Shown: piece after piece, positions 1-7,304 of the stretch
How positions within the stretch are numbered: position 1 is the stretch's first letter
How the letters are laid out: the number at the start of each line of letters is the position of its first letter
NCBI GenBank assembly: GCA_046262635.1
Contig: JBHEMK010000068.1
Span: 1 to 22,053, forward strand
Source of the DNA: JBHEMK01 sp046262635
Lineage (GTDB): Bacteria; Actinomycetota; Thermoleophilia; Gaiellales; Gaiellaceae
Length of the DNA stretch: 22,053 bases
Direction of reading: 5' to 3'
Notes under the pieces: model-generated
The model's input: the letters and a program-made list of their open reading frames with translations, nothing else
Told to the model about the DNA's origin: nothing
Database searches by the model: none
Program-made: the position numbers and the translations under genes

Positions 1-732
1 GCAGACGAATTTCTGGAATTCTGGCGGCGAGCCGAGACCGTGGGCGCTGAACTTCCGCTCGATCAGCTCCGTGTCGGCTTCTGTCCACTCGCCCGGCACG
101 CAGTCGACGCCGAGTGACTTGACCTTGCCCGCGACGTAGAACGCGCCGTCGTACATCGAGTCACCGAGCCCCGGCCCGACGTCGCCGCAGATGATCTGGC
201 GACCCCGCTGCATCATGAAGCCGGTCATCATCCCGGCGGTGCCGAGCACGATGATCGTGCCGCCCTTCTGATCGATGCCGGTGCGCGCGCCGACCTGTCC
301 CTTGACGATCAGGTCCCCGCCGCGCATGGCCGCGCCGGTCAGCGAGCCCGCGTTGCCGTCGATCACAACGACACCCGACATCATGTTCTCGCAGGCCGAC
401 CAGCCGACCCGTCCGGCGATGAGCACCTCCGGCCCGTCGATCAGGCCGCAGCCGAAGTAGCCGAGGCTACCGTCGAAGACGATCCGGCAGCGGGTGAGGA
501 TGCCGACGCCGAGCGAGTGCTTCGCACCCGGATTCTGGACGCGCACGTCCTTGATGCCCCGCTCGTAGAGGAGGGACCGCAGCTCGAGATTGATCTGTCG
601 CGTCGTCAGCTCGCGCGCGTCGAAGGTGGCCCGGTCTCCGTCAATCTCCGCAATCCCCGGGACGGTGTCGTCCAGCTCGACGAGGCCGCGCGCGTCGTAG
701 CTGATGCTCGACTCGCCGACTAGCGCGTCCAC
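1..732 (-). CDS. glxC: GXGXG-domain glutamate-synthase-like subunit (GlxC/MgsB type), C-terminus outside window
   Basis: The visible 244 residues resemble the stand-alone version of glutamate synthase domain 3, a right-handed beta-helix of repeated Gly-rich turns (for example GSLGYFGCGLIDG near 88-100, GNAGSLTGAAMRGGD near 126-140, GDVGPGLGDSMYDGAF near 183-198). In GlxBCD and MgsABC systems this subunit works with a class II amidotransferase and an FMN-binding synthase subunit; the latter would be expected beyond the left edge. I chose the GTG at 732 because GAGG lies 7 bases upstream and the conserved region begins soon after. This start overlaps the end of the amidotransferase gene by 13 bases, so the two are probably translationally coupled. 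The gene is cut by the window edge, not visibly broken. The family is fairly sure; the exact substrate is not known. Confidence 0.85.
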   Translation of the reverse strand, partial: MDALVGESSISYDARGLVELDDTVPGIAEIDGDRATFDARELTTRQINLELRSLLYERGIKDVRVQNPGAKHSLGVGILTRCRIVFDGSLGYFGCGLIDGPEVLIAGRVGWSACENMMSGVVVIDGNAGSLTGAAMRGGDLIVKGQVGARTGIDQKGGTIIVLGTAGMMTGFMMQRGRQIICGDVGPGLGDSMYDGAFYVAGKVKSLGVDCVPGEWTEADTELIERKFSAHGLGSPPEFQKFVC

Positions 733-1649
733 ACGAGCACCTCGCCCTCGTAGGGATCGTAGGTCGGGATCTCGTGATCGACGATGGCGCGGATCGCGAT
801 CTCCTCCGAGGCGATCGCGACCAGGTCGTCGCCCTCGTAGAGAACGAGCGGCTTGGCCGCCAGCTCGTCCTTCGCGACTCCCAGCGCGTCCTTGGTGACG
901 CAGATGTACGTGAAGACGCCGTCGAGATCGTCGAGGCTCCGGCGCATGGCCTCCTCGAGCGAGAGGTCCTCGTGCATCCGCTCGGCGAGGTAGACGGCGA
1001 TGATCTCCGAGTCGCACTCCGACTGGAAGCGGTGTCCAGAGCGCTCGAGCCGCCGGCGCCACTGGTGGTAATTCGTCAGCTGGCCGTTGTGGACGACCGC
1101 CACGTCCCCGAACGGATAGGCCCAGTAGGGATGTGCCCCGGAGATGTCGACGTCCGACTCTGTCGCCATGCGCACGTGTCCGATCGCATGGGTTCCGACG
1201 AAGCCGCCGAGCTCGTACTCGTCGGACACACTCTCGGCGTCGCCCAGGTCCTTGATGATCTCCAGGGAGTTTCCGAGCGAGAGCACCTCCACGTCGGTGA
1301 TGTCCTCGACCGTGTCCGCGACGGTCTTCAGGTCGCCGTCGTAGGTGAAGGTGACCCGCTCTGCGTAGTCGGTCTCGCGCTCGATCGTCAGGATCTCCGC
1401 TCCGAGCGAGCGGAGCCGCGCCTCGACCTGTCCTCGGTGTCGCCTGAGGCGATCCTCGAACTCGAAATCGCGCGGCGTGTTCGCGTCGGCGAGCTTGTAG
1501 CGCATGATGATCTGTGGGCCCGGTGTGCCGTACAGCGCGTAGCCGGTTGAATCGGGCCCGCGGTGCTTCATCGACTGAAGCATCAGCGTCATGTCCGCTC
1601 CGATCGGATGCAGACCGTCCTGGTAGATGATCCCCGCGATTCCGCACAT
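720..1649 (-). CDS. glxB: Class II glutamine amidotransferase (GlxB/MgsA type)
   Basis: A 309-aa N-terminal-nucleophile amidotransferase that would release ammonia from glutamine for a partner synthase. The start at 1649 places Cys2 (MCGIAG) as the nucleophile; upstream in-frame extensions would bury it. Class II motifs follow in order: HRGPDSTG (29-36), GHVRMATES (157-165, with the glutamine-binding Arg), HNGQLTN (187-193), CDSEII (212-217). About 100 residues (roughly 45-148) are inserted between the first two motifs, which separates it from PurF or GltB domains and suits the stand-alone GlxB/MgsA type. It starts 2 bases after the glutamine-synthetase-like gene and overlaps the GXGXG gene, so all three form one operon. 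An asparagine-synthetase or GlmS assignment is unlikely because no synthetase or isomerase domain is attached. Confidence 0.9.
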   Translation of the reverse strand: MCGIAGIIYQDGLHPIGADMTLMLQSMKHRGPDSTGYALYGTPGPQIIMRYKLADANTPRDFEFEDRLRRHRGQVEARLRSLGAEILTIERETDYAERVTFTYDGDLKTVADTVEDITDVEVLSLGNSLEIIKDLGDAESVSDEYELGGFVGTHAIGHVRMATESDVDISGAHPYWAYPFGDVAVVHNGQLTNYHQWRRRLERSGHRFQSECDSEIIAVYLAERMHEDLSLEEAMRRSLDDLDGVFTYICVTKDALGVAKDELAAKPLVLYEGDDLVAIASEEIAIRAIVDHEIPTYDPYEGEVLVWTR

Positions 1650-1651
1650 GG

Positions 1652-3097
1652 CTAGGGCAGGATGTCCAGGTAGCGCTCCCGCTCCCAGTCGGTGACGGCG
1701 GAGAGGAAACGCTCCCATTCGTCCCGCTTGTAGTGCATGTACACGTCGAACAATCTGCCCGGCATCGCACCCCGCACGACATCGTCGGCCTCGAGAGCCT
1801 CGAGCGCCTCACCGAGATGCTGGGGCACGCGCTCGACCTCGCCCCCCTCGGCGAGGACGTCGTAGATGTTGCGCTGTTGCGGCGGACCCGGATCGAGCTT
1901 CCGGCGAACGCCATCCAGTCCGCAGCGGAGGAGAGCCGCCTGCGTCAGGTAGGGGTTGCACGCCGAGTCGACCGCGCGAAACTCGAACCGGCCGCCGCTC
2001 GCCACCCGGACGAGCGTCGTGCGGTTCTGCCAGCCGTAGTCCTTGTAGATCGGCGCCCAGAAGCCGAAGTCCCAGAAGCGCTTGTACGAGTTGACGGTCG
2101 GAGCCGTGATCCCGCAGAGCCCGCGCGCGTGCTCGAGGATCCCGCCCATGAACTGAAGACCGATCTCCGACAACTTGGCCGGCCCGTCCGTGTCGAAGAA
2201 GACGTTCTTTCCTCCCTCGTCCACGAGCGTGAAGTGGTGATGGGCGCCGTTCGCCGACACGCCCGTGAACGGCTTCGGCATGAAGCTCGCGATCACACCG
2301 TGCTTCCGCGCGACTGCGGCACAGATCTGGCGATAGGTCGACAGGTTGTCGGCGGTGCGCAGGGCTCGGTCGAAGAGGAAGTTGAGCTCGAGCTGGCCGG
2401 GAGAGTCCTCATGGTCACCGTAGGTCGGGTTGATCCCGAGCTGCTCGCCGTAGTCGATGACGTCGAGGATGATCTCGCGCAGTTCCTCAAACTGGTTGAT
2501 GTGGTAGCACCACGGCTTCGTTAAGCCCGAGGCCTCGTTCGGGTCGTCCGTCTTCCGCATCCACATCATCTCGGGCTCGATCCCGCAGAGGAACGTGTAG
2601 CCGAGTTCCTGCTCGACCTCGTTCGCAATCCGCTTCAGGTTCTGACGGGGGTCGGCCTCGAGCAGCTCCCCCGTCTCGGTGTCGTAGCAGTCGCAAAACA
2701 CCCGCCCGACGCGCGAGTCCCACGGGAGTTGCCTGAAGGTGTCGAGATCGGCGATCGCCGCCAGTTCGGACTCCTCGGGGCCGAAGCCGATGTACTGATC
2801 CCGGCGGTCGACGAACAGATCGGCCGTCGCGCCGTACACGAGCTGGTAGCCGTCCTCCGCAACCCGCTCCCACTGCGTCGCCGCAACACCCTTGCCGTTG
2901 ACGTGGCCGGAGACGGAAACCTGCTGGAAGAAGATGTACTTGATGCCCCGCTCGTCGATCAGTTGGCGGACCGCCTTGATCTTCTCCAGGCGCGCCGGGT
3001 CGCGCCGGGCCTCGCCCAACGTCGGAAGTGGATCCGCGATGGCTCCCTTCGAGAGAACCTGCTGGACCTGGGTCGGGCCAGATTCGACGACCGCCAT
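1652..3097 (-). CDS. glnT: Glutamine synthetase family enzyme, GlnT / gamma-glutamylmethylamide synthetase (GmaS)-like
   Basis: A 481-aa ligase of the glutamine synthetase superfamily, expected to join ammonia or an amine to glutamate with ATP. Visible motifs: GIEPE (172-176, metal-binding Glu), GQLELNF (234-240), NGAHHHF (283-289, replacing the usual NGSGMHxH), NSYKRF (336-341), and FEFRAVDSACNPYL (371-384, catalytic-loop Arg region). No adenylylation-loop Tyr motif of GlnA is apparent. The start at 3097 has AAGGAG seven bases upstream; an open frame running back to 3373 is not supported. It is first in an operon with the amidotransferase and GXGXG genes. That neighbourhood is shared by GlnT-GlxBCD and by GmaS-MgsABC of the N-methylglutamate pathway, so it may make either glutamine or gamma-glutamylmethylamide. 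Sequence alone does not decide. Confidence 0.88.
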   Translation of the reverse strand: MAVVESGPTQVQQVLSKGAIADPLPTLGEARRDPARLEKIKAVRQLIDERGIKYIFFQQVSVSGHVNGKGVAATQWERVAEDGYQLVYGATADLFVDRRDQYIGFGPEESELAAIADLDTFRQLPWDSRVGRVFCDCYDTETGELLEADPRQNLKRIANEVEQELGYTFLCGIEPEMMWMRKTDDPNEASGLTKPWCYHINQFEELREIILDVIDYGEQLGINPTYGDHEDSPGQLELNFLFDRALRTADNLSTYRQICAAVARKHGVIASFMPKPFTGVSANGAHHHFTLVDEGGKNVFFDTDGPAKLSEIGLQFMGGILEHARGLCGITAPTVNSYKRFWDFGFWAPIYKDYGWQNRTTLVRVASGGRFEFRAVDSACNPYLTQAALLRCGLDGVRRKLDPGPPQQRNIYDVLAEGGEVERVPQHLGEALEALEADDVVRGAMPGRLFDVYMHYKRDEWERFLSAVTDWERERYLDILP

Positions 3098-3128
3098 CGA
3101 GAGACTCCTTTGAACGCGGGGTGGCGCC

Positions 3129-3158
3129 ATTATGGCCGATTTGGCAATACCGTTGCAA
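3129..3158 (-). promoter_or_regulatory. Promoter of the glnT-glxBC operon
   Basis: On the minus strand a -35-like TTGCAA (3158-3153) and a -10-like CATAAT (3134-3129) are separated by 18 bases. The leader would be about 25-30 bases and contains the AAGGAG ribosome site before the ATG at 3097. The boxes are AT-rich islands in very GC-rich DNA. Read by eye only. Confidence 0.6.
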
Positions 3159-3166
3159 AACAGCGG

Positions 3167-3206
3167 GAGCGTGCGAGGGTTTCCACAACGCGGCGCTCGC
3201 ACGCTC
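3167..3206. repeat. Perfect 11-bp inverted repeat upstream of the glnT promoter
   Basis: GAGCGTGCGAG at 3167-3177 is repeated as its exact reverse complement at 3196-3206, with an 18-base spacer. The near edge lies 8 bases upstream of the -35 box, in a place suited to an operator or activator site. It would not be part of the glnT transcript if that starts at the promoter above. Hairpin formation in some other transcript is the alternative. Confidence 0.6.
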
Positions 3207-3317
3207 GCCCGAGTTGCTGCGATTCCCCGTGGTGCGCGAGTTCCCGGCGTTCTTTCGGTGTCCGCCTCGTGCTCGCCCCAGGCAGAACACGGCCTGAGGA
3301 TCCGCGACGCTCTCGTC

Positions 3318-3351
3318 GGCGAGGCGGCGTGGGCCGTCGCCACGCCTCGCC
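3318..3351. other. Strong hairpin (12 bp with a 3-base bulge)
   Basis: The arm 3318-3332 pairs with 3340-3351 over 12 bp if three bases of the left arm bulge out; the loop is 3333-3339. No T-run follows on either strand, so it is not a textbook intrinsic terminator. It sits between the glnT promoter and the candidate small gene at 3418-3630 and could end transcription from that side. Confidence 0.4.
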
Positions 3352-3417
3352 GCCGCCGCGGTGCTCGTTGCATCGGCTCTCACCACGCCGAAACTCGCCG
3401 GCCGGCGGGGACCTGAG

Positions 3418-3630
3418 CTACAGCCGGCGCACAGGCGCTCTGGAGTGCGGCCCCAAGAGGCCGCGTTTGGCAGCATGGCTCCGGCCAACGCCGCAGCGCG
3501 GGCCAGGGCTCCGGGCGCTGCGCCAGGCCTCTGCCGCAACCTCGACCATCTTCGGCCCGTCGGTCGTCACGGTGATGCCGTCGGCAAGCGGATCGGACGA
3601 TGCGGCTGCGCCACGCGCCCAGCGCCCCAT
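3418..3630 (-). CDS. Possible small hypothetical protein (70 aa)
   Basis: I do not recognise this protein. A purine-rich GAGGGGAG sits 5 bases before the ATG at 3630, and the first part (residues about 12-36, including DGITVTTDGPKMVEVAAEAW) reads like natural protein with mostly G or C in third codon positions. The second half is rich in Arg, Pro and Gly and less convincing. It may be a real short gene or the remnant of a longer gene whose 3' part has decayed. It runs toward glnT on the same strand but has its own spacing and no recognisable partner. Confidence 0.27.
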   Translation of the reverse strand: MGRWARGAAASSDPLADGITVTTDGPKMVEVAAEAWRSARSPGPRCGVGRSHAAKRGLLGPHSRAPVRRL

Positions 3631-3796
3631 GAGGGCTCCCCTCGATCCGCGCGTCGTCGGCGGCCCCCTCAGTACGACGCGATGGTCGCCGATCGTCCTG
3701 GCTCTGCAATGAGCGGGAAGACGAAACAGCTCGACCTGGACGTGAAGCGCACTGCCCGCAGGCCCGTCCTTTTAGGTGTCGGTCGAGCCTTTTGAC

Positions 3797-4045
3797 ATGA
3801 CGGCGCCTGCCTCGTTGTCGGCTCGAACGGCCATTCCGGCGATTCTCGCGGCGGCTCTCCATGTCGATGCTCGCCTTCGCCGGCAGCTAGCTGCTCGCTC
3901 GGACTTTGGCGTCCCCAACCTCATCACCCTCTTCCACTACGCGCCGAATCTCGCCGACTTCGAGATCGTGGTCGGAGCGCTCGGCGCACTCCTCTGCGTT
4001 GCCGCCGCCTGCGGCGCTCGCGACCGCCGCTCACGCACTACTTGA
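3797..4045 (+). CDS. Possible small membrane protein (82 aa)
   Basis: I do not recognise this protein. Its second half has strongly G/C-biased third codon positions like the true genes nearby, and residues about 56-73 (IVVGALGALLCVAAACGA) could form one membrane helix. The first half is less biased. No clear ribosome site precedes the ATG, and the frame is open a little further upstream from a GTG at 3776. It would overlap the 3' end of the convergent aldo-keto reductase gene by 15 bases. It may be a chance frame or a gene remnant. Confidence 0.25.
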   Translation: MTAPASLSARTAIPAILAAALHVDARLRRQLAARSDFGVPNLITLFHYAPNLADFEIVVGALGALLCVAAACGARDRRSRTT

Positions 4046-5056
4046 GGCGGCCCAGAGATTGATGCCGGTTTCGGTCGCATGGCGGTCGATCTCCGCGAGC
4101 TCCCCGTCGCTGAAGTCGAGGCGGTCGAGAGCCCCGACGTTGGCCTCGAGCTGCGCGACGCTGCTTGCCCCGACGAGCGTCGAGGTCATGCGCGCGTCGC
4201 GCAGCGTCCAGGCGAGAGCCATCTGGGCGAGCGTTTGACCGCGACGCGCAGCGATCTCCCCCAAGGCCCGGATCTTGGCGAGCGCCTCGTCACTGAGCAG
4301 CTCAGGGGACAGCGAGTCGCCCCGGCTCGCCCGCGACCCCTCGGGGATACCGTCGAGGTACTTCTCGGTCAGCATCCCCTGGGCAAGCGGCGAGAAGCCG
4401 ATGCAGCCGATCCCCTCAGCGGCGAGCGTGTCCAGCAGCTCCGGCTCGATCCAGCGATTGAGCAGAGAGTACGAAGGCTGGTGGATCAGCAGCTGCGTCC
4501 CGAGCCCGCGTAGCAAGGCCGCCGCCTCGCGCGTCTTCTGCGCCGAGTAGGACGAGATGCCGACATAGAGCGCCTTGCCCTGCCGCACGGCGCTGTCGAG
4601 CGCGCCCATCGTCTCCTCGAGCGGCGTCGTTGGATCCAAGCGGTGCGAGTAGAAGATGTCGACGTAGTCGAGGCCGAGCCGGCCGAGGCTCTGGTCGAGG
4701 CTCGCGAGCAGATACTTGCGCGAGCCCCACTCCCCGTAGGGACCGGGCCACATGTCGTAGCCGGCCTTCGTCGAGATGACGAGCTCGTCGCGGAACGGCG
4801 CCAGATCCTGCTGCAGCAGTCGCCCGAAGTTCTCCTCCGCCGATCCGTACGGCGGCCCGTAGTTATTGGCCAGATCGAAGTGAGTGACACCGAGGTCGAA
4901 GGCACGCCGGACGATCGCGCGGCTCGAATCGAGCGGCCGGTCGTGGCCGAAGTTGTGCCAGAGGCCGAGCGAGACGGCCGGGAGTTGCAGGCCGCTGCGG
5001 CCGCTTCGTTTGTAGATCATCCCCTCGTAGCGGTCGGGGGCGGGCACATAGGTCAT
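4031..5056 (-). CDS. gpr: Aldo-keto reductase, YghZ/Gpr-like (L-glyceraldehyde 3-phosphate reductase family)
   Basis: A 341-aa cytosolic NADPH-dependent reductase. The sequence follows E. coli YghZ closely from end to end: SLGLWHNFGH (29-38), THFDLANNYGPP (58-69), GSAEENFGRLL (71-81), STKAGYDMWPGPYG (95-108) and a NLWxASS-type C-terminus. The catalytic tetrad is D61, Y66, K97 and H138. YghZ-type enzymes reduce L-glyceraldehyde 3-phosphate and methylglyoxal, so a role in reactive-aldehyde detoxification is likely. The ATG at 5056 is preceded by GGAG at 8 bases and gives a length close to the 346 aa of YghZ; longer frames running upstream lack homology. It stands alone, with gene-poor DNA on both sides. 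A TACGAT box lies some way upstream but no convincing -35 is seen. Confidence 0.93.
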   Translation of the reverse strand: MTYVPAPDRYEGMIYKRSGRSGLQLPAVSLGLWHNFGHDRPLDSSRAIVRRAFDLGVTHFDLANNYGPPYGSAEENFGRLLQQDLAPFRDELVISTKAGYDMWPGPYGEWGSRKYLLASLDQSLGRLGLDYVDIFYSHRLDPTTPLEETMGALDSAVRQGKALYVGISSYSAQKTREAAALLRGLGTQLLIHQPSYSLLNRWIEPELLDTLAAEGIGCIGFSPLAQGMLTEKYLDGIPEGSRASRGDSLSPELLSDEALAKIRALGEIAARRGQTLAQMALAWTLRDARMTSTLVGASSVAQLEANVGALDRLDFSDGELAEIDRHATETGINLWAASSSA

Positions 5057-5703
5057 GAAGAGCTCCGGTTGCTCGCAGGGACGGGATCTCGGCAGTTTCA
5101 CCGAGCGGTGCGTGGCTTCGATCGTACGCGCCTCGCCATGAGCATCGTCGCGAAGGAACCGCCGGGACGTCTTGCTCCGGCTCGCCTCCCGCCCCTCCTC
5201 GAACTCGAGCCACACAGCTTGGCCCCAAGCACCGCCGTGCAGCCGGCGGCGGGCGTGGAGGCCGCGTCGCCCTGCACCGCGAGGGCAGCGCCGTCGATCG
5301 CGCCGCCGAAGAACGAGGCGGTGTCCGACTCGGTGCTTGAGTTCGTGCGAGGCTCGTCTCGCCACGCTCTGCTCGCAGCTCGCGCGGAGCGCGGCACGAC
5401 CTGCCTCGCCGGCAGTGCACGCCCTTGACATCCCGGCGCGGGCGGATCTTCGGTGCTGCCCTCCTTCGCCGTGGTGGAGGCAAACCGGCTTGAGGCACAC
5501 TCCTGGGCTGCGAAGCGCCGAGTCGACCGCGACTCCGGCGTTCGGGGCCCCAGGTACACGCGAAGGCGCGGCCCGCCGGCGCTTCGGCGAGGTCGCGCCG
5601 CCTCGAACCAAGCCTTAAGACGTCAAGCCCTGCGAACCCGAGGGCCCACAGGACTTGACGGCGGAACTGTGTCACGGCCGCCGGGCGTCTGTCAAGCCTC
5701 CGG
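5057..5703. other. Gene-free stretch upstream of the aldo-keto reductase
   Basis: About 650 bases separate the aldo-keto reductase start from the end of the VWA operon. Open frames are present on both strands, but their Arg/Ser/Pro/Ala-rich composition and lack of ribosome sites mark them as chance frames. The only clear structure is the hairpin at 5621-5660. Several GTCAAG/CTTGAC copies cluster at 5620-5700, two of them forming that hairpin. The promoter of the aldo-keto reductase must lie here but I cannot place it firmly. Confidence 0.6.
5621..5660 (-). terminator. Hairpin 3' of the MoxR/VWA operon, likely terminator
   Basis: CGTCAAGCCCTG (5621-5632) pairs with CAGGACTTGACG (5649-5660) around a 16-base loop. 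The single mismatch on the plus strand becomes a G-U pair in minus-strand RNA, so the stem is complete only in the orientation of the operon that ends at 5704, 43 bases upstream. The tail after the stem is only weakly T-rich (TCTTAAGG), so efficiency is uncertain. Confidence 0.5.
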
Positions 5704-6681
5704 CTAGAGACTGCGCCGGCGCAGGATCAGCCCAAGCGGAAGGATTGCTGCGAATGCAAGCCAGCCCGCGATCGGCGTGCGCGCGCGTTCCAGTCGCCGC
5801 CTGCGGATCGCGCCGCTCCCGAGGTCTGTCCGGGCTGCCTTGACGATCGACCGGAGGTCGTTCTCGCCGAACGTCCGACCCCGCGTCGCCTCCGCGAGCG
5901 TCAAGGCGGTCTGCGCGCTGGTCGGGTCGGGCCGGTAGAAGACGTCGGGCTTGCCGTCTGCCCGGTAGACCCGCTCGCGCCGGTTCCAGAAGCGGACGAA
6001 GATCGTGTGGACGCGCGGCGGCTTGCGGAACACCGCGCCGACGCTCGAACTCTCGAAGGGCAGGCTCTCGTCGTCGCTCAGCACGACGAGCAGGCGGTGT
6101 TGGACGCCGGGGGTGAAGTAGCCCTCCGTTGCGACGACTGCGAGCGCGCCGAGCGTCGTCGCGCGGCCGCCGGTAGGGCCGCCGAGAGACGAAGGCGGGG
6201 GGTTCTCGATTGCGAACGCCTCGTGTACGGTCGTGTTGAAGACCTCAGCGTTAGCGGAAGGGAACAGGTGCGGCAGCGTGCGGTCGGTCATGGTCGCGAT
6301 GCCCGCCGGAATGTCGCCGAGCGTGGCGCGCAGCTTGACCGCCAACGACTTCGCGCGCCCGAGCCGCGTCGTGCCGTTGGGCCCGAGCGATGCCTGCATC
6401 GACTTGGAGACGTCGAAGGCGAACATCACCTCGGCGTCGCCGCGGGCGGCCTGGTCGTGGGCCCACGCAAGGACGGGCTGGGCAGCAGCGAGCCCGAGCA
6501 GCACTGCCACTGACATCAGGGCCGCCGCGAGCTCCAGTCGGCTTCGCCAGCCGGGCGCGCGCAGGCCGAGCGCCTGCCGGACGCGGGCGGCACGACGCTC
6601 GAGCGCGGTGTACGCGAGCAGCGGCACGACGACGGCGAGGGTCACCAGCGCTCCGAGCGGGCTGAGGAAGGAGATCCCCAA
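5704..6681 (-). CDS. Membrane-anchored VWA-domain protein (BatA/BatB-like), last gene of the MoxR operon
   Basis: A 325-aa protein with two N-terminal membrane segments (about 8-25 and 50-72), a von Willebrand A domain and a C-terminal membrane segment (about 302-320) followed by RRR. The metal-binding MIDAS motif DVSKS is at 90-94, with further Asp/Ser positions around LSDDES. This layout is that of BatA/BatB-type proteins in MoxR operons, where a VWA domain outside the membrane is thought to be assembled or remodelled with the MoxR ATPase. The start is a TTG at 6681, two bases after the stop of the TPR-like gene; no ATG or GTG would keep the first membrane helix. Translation probably depends on the upstream gene. 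Confidence 0.82.
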   Translation of the reverse strand: MGISFLSPLGALVTLAVVVPLLAYTALERRAARVRQALGLRAPGWRSRLELAAALMSVAVLLGLAAAQPVLAWAHDQAARGDAEVMFAFDVSKSMQASLGPNGTTRLGRAKSLAVKLRATLGDIPAGIATMTDRTLPHLFPSANAEVFNTTVHEAFAIENPPPSSLGGPTGGRATTLGALAVVATEGYFTPGVQHRLLVVLSDDESLPFESSSVGAVFRKPPRVHTIFVRFWNRRERVYRADGKPDVFYRPDPTSAQTALTLAEATRGRTFGENDLRSIVKAARTDLGSGAIRRRRLERARTPIAGWLAFAAILPLGLILRRRSL

Positions 6682-6683
6682 GG

Positions 6684-7304
6684 CTAATACCCGCTGCCCG
6701 TGTCGGTTCCGTGGGCGCTCGTCCCGCCGGCCCCGTTCTGGAGATCGCCCTCTTGACGGTTCCTCTGCAGCAGGCGCAGTGTCAGCTCCAGGTTGTACTT
6801 CGCGTCCTCGTTCGCCGGGTCGACGGCCATCGCGGCACGGAACGTCTCGGCCGCACGCGGCAGGATCTGCTGACGTTGCTGCGGGTCGCCGTCACCGGTC
6901 GAGATCAGCTGCAGCACGCCGTAGAGGTTGAGCTCCTGCGAGCGCCGTCCCGGGTCGCGGTCCGAGTCGATCTCCTTCGAGAGCAGCGCCTGCGCCGCGG
7001 CCCGGTAGAAGATCAGCTGCGGGCCGGCGACGAAGAAGAGCGTCCGGGCGTGGCCAAGCTTGAAGATCTGCAGCGTCGTCCGGGCCTGGACGTCGTCGTC
7101 GAGTGCGAGCAGTGCCCGTGCGGGTCGACCGGGCAGGATCTGCGGCGCCTGCCAGAGATTGCGGCGGGTTGGATCGGTGCGGTAGGCGATGTCGTCCGCG
7201 GCCATCCGGGTCGGCCAGCGGTTGACGTCGACTGCGAGGAGGAGCAGGAAGATACCCGCCGCCGCGAGGACTACCGCCGCCGCCAGAGCAACAGACCGCG
7301 TCAC
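6684..7304 (-). CDS. Membrane-anchored TPR-like protein of the MoxR/VWA operon
   Basis: A 206-aa protein with one N-terminal membrane helix (about 5-25), then a helical region ending in a TPR-like stretch (AAETFRAAMAVDPANEDAKYN, near 155-175) and a Gly/Thr-rich polar tail. TPR proteins of this kind are regular members of Bat-type operons and probably serve as scaffold. The GTG start at 7304 has GGAGG five bases upstream and shares GTGA with the stop of the preceding VWA gene, a sign of coupled translation. I do not recognise a specific family. Confidence 0.72.
   Translation of the reverse strand: MTRSVALAAAVVLAAAGIFLLLLAVDVNRWPTRMAADDIAYRTDPTRRNLWQAPQILPGRPARALLALDDDVQARTTLQIFKLGHARTLFFVAGPQLIFYRAAAQALLSKEIDSDRDPGRRSQELNLYGVLQLISTGDGDPQQRQQILPRAAETFRAAMAVDPANEDAKYNLELTLRLLQRNRQEGDLQNGAGGTSAHGTDTGSGY

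Larger units (their letters stand above)
3098..4030. other. Long, mostly gene-free stretch between glnT and the aldo-keto reductase
   Basis: These roughly 930 bases contain the glnT promoter and inverted repeat at the left end, a strong hairpin at 3318-3351, and two weak small-gene candidates (3418-3630 minus, 3797-4045 plus). Other open frames here have amino-acid compositions typical of frames read by chance in GC-rich DNA. No tRNA or mobile-element trace was recognised. Confidence 0.6.

Noticed and set aside
774..2524. Plus-strand frames at 774-1550 and 1733-2524 opposite the amidotransferase and glutamine-synthetase-like genes
   Set aside because: Their residue pattern is that of reverse-complement codons and they match nothing; the minus-strand genes have full catalytic motifs.
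3098..3373. N-terminal extension of the glutamine-synthetase-like protein up to 3373
   Set aside because: The extension is Arg/Ala/Ser-rich, crosses the promoter boxes and inverted repeat, and the ATG at 3097 has an excellent AAGGAG site.
5057..5611. Long N-terminal extension of the aldo-keto reductase to 5611
   Set aside because: Similarity to YghZ begins right after the ATG at 5056, which has its own ribosome site; the extension has a random composition.
5694..5699. TTGACA on the minus strand just after the end of the VWA operon
   Set aside because: It is a perfect -35 sequence, but no -10 lies at 16-18 bases (ACACAG at 17) and the next gene starts more than 600 bases on.
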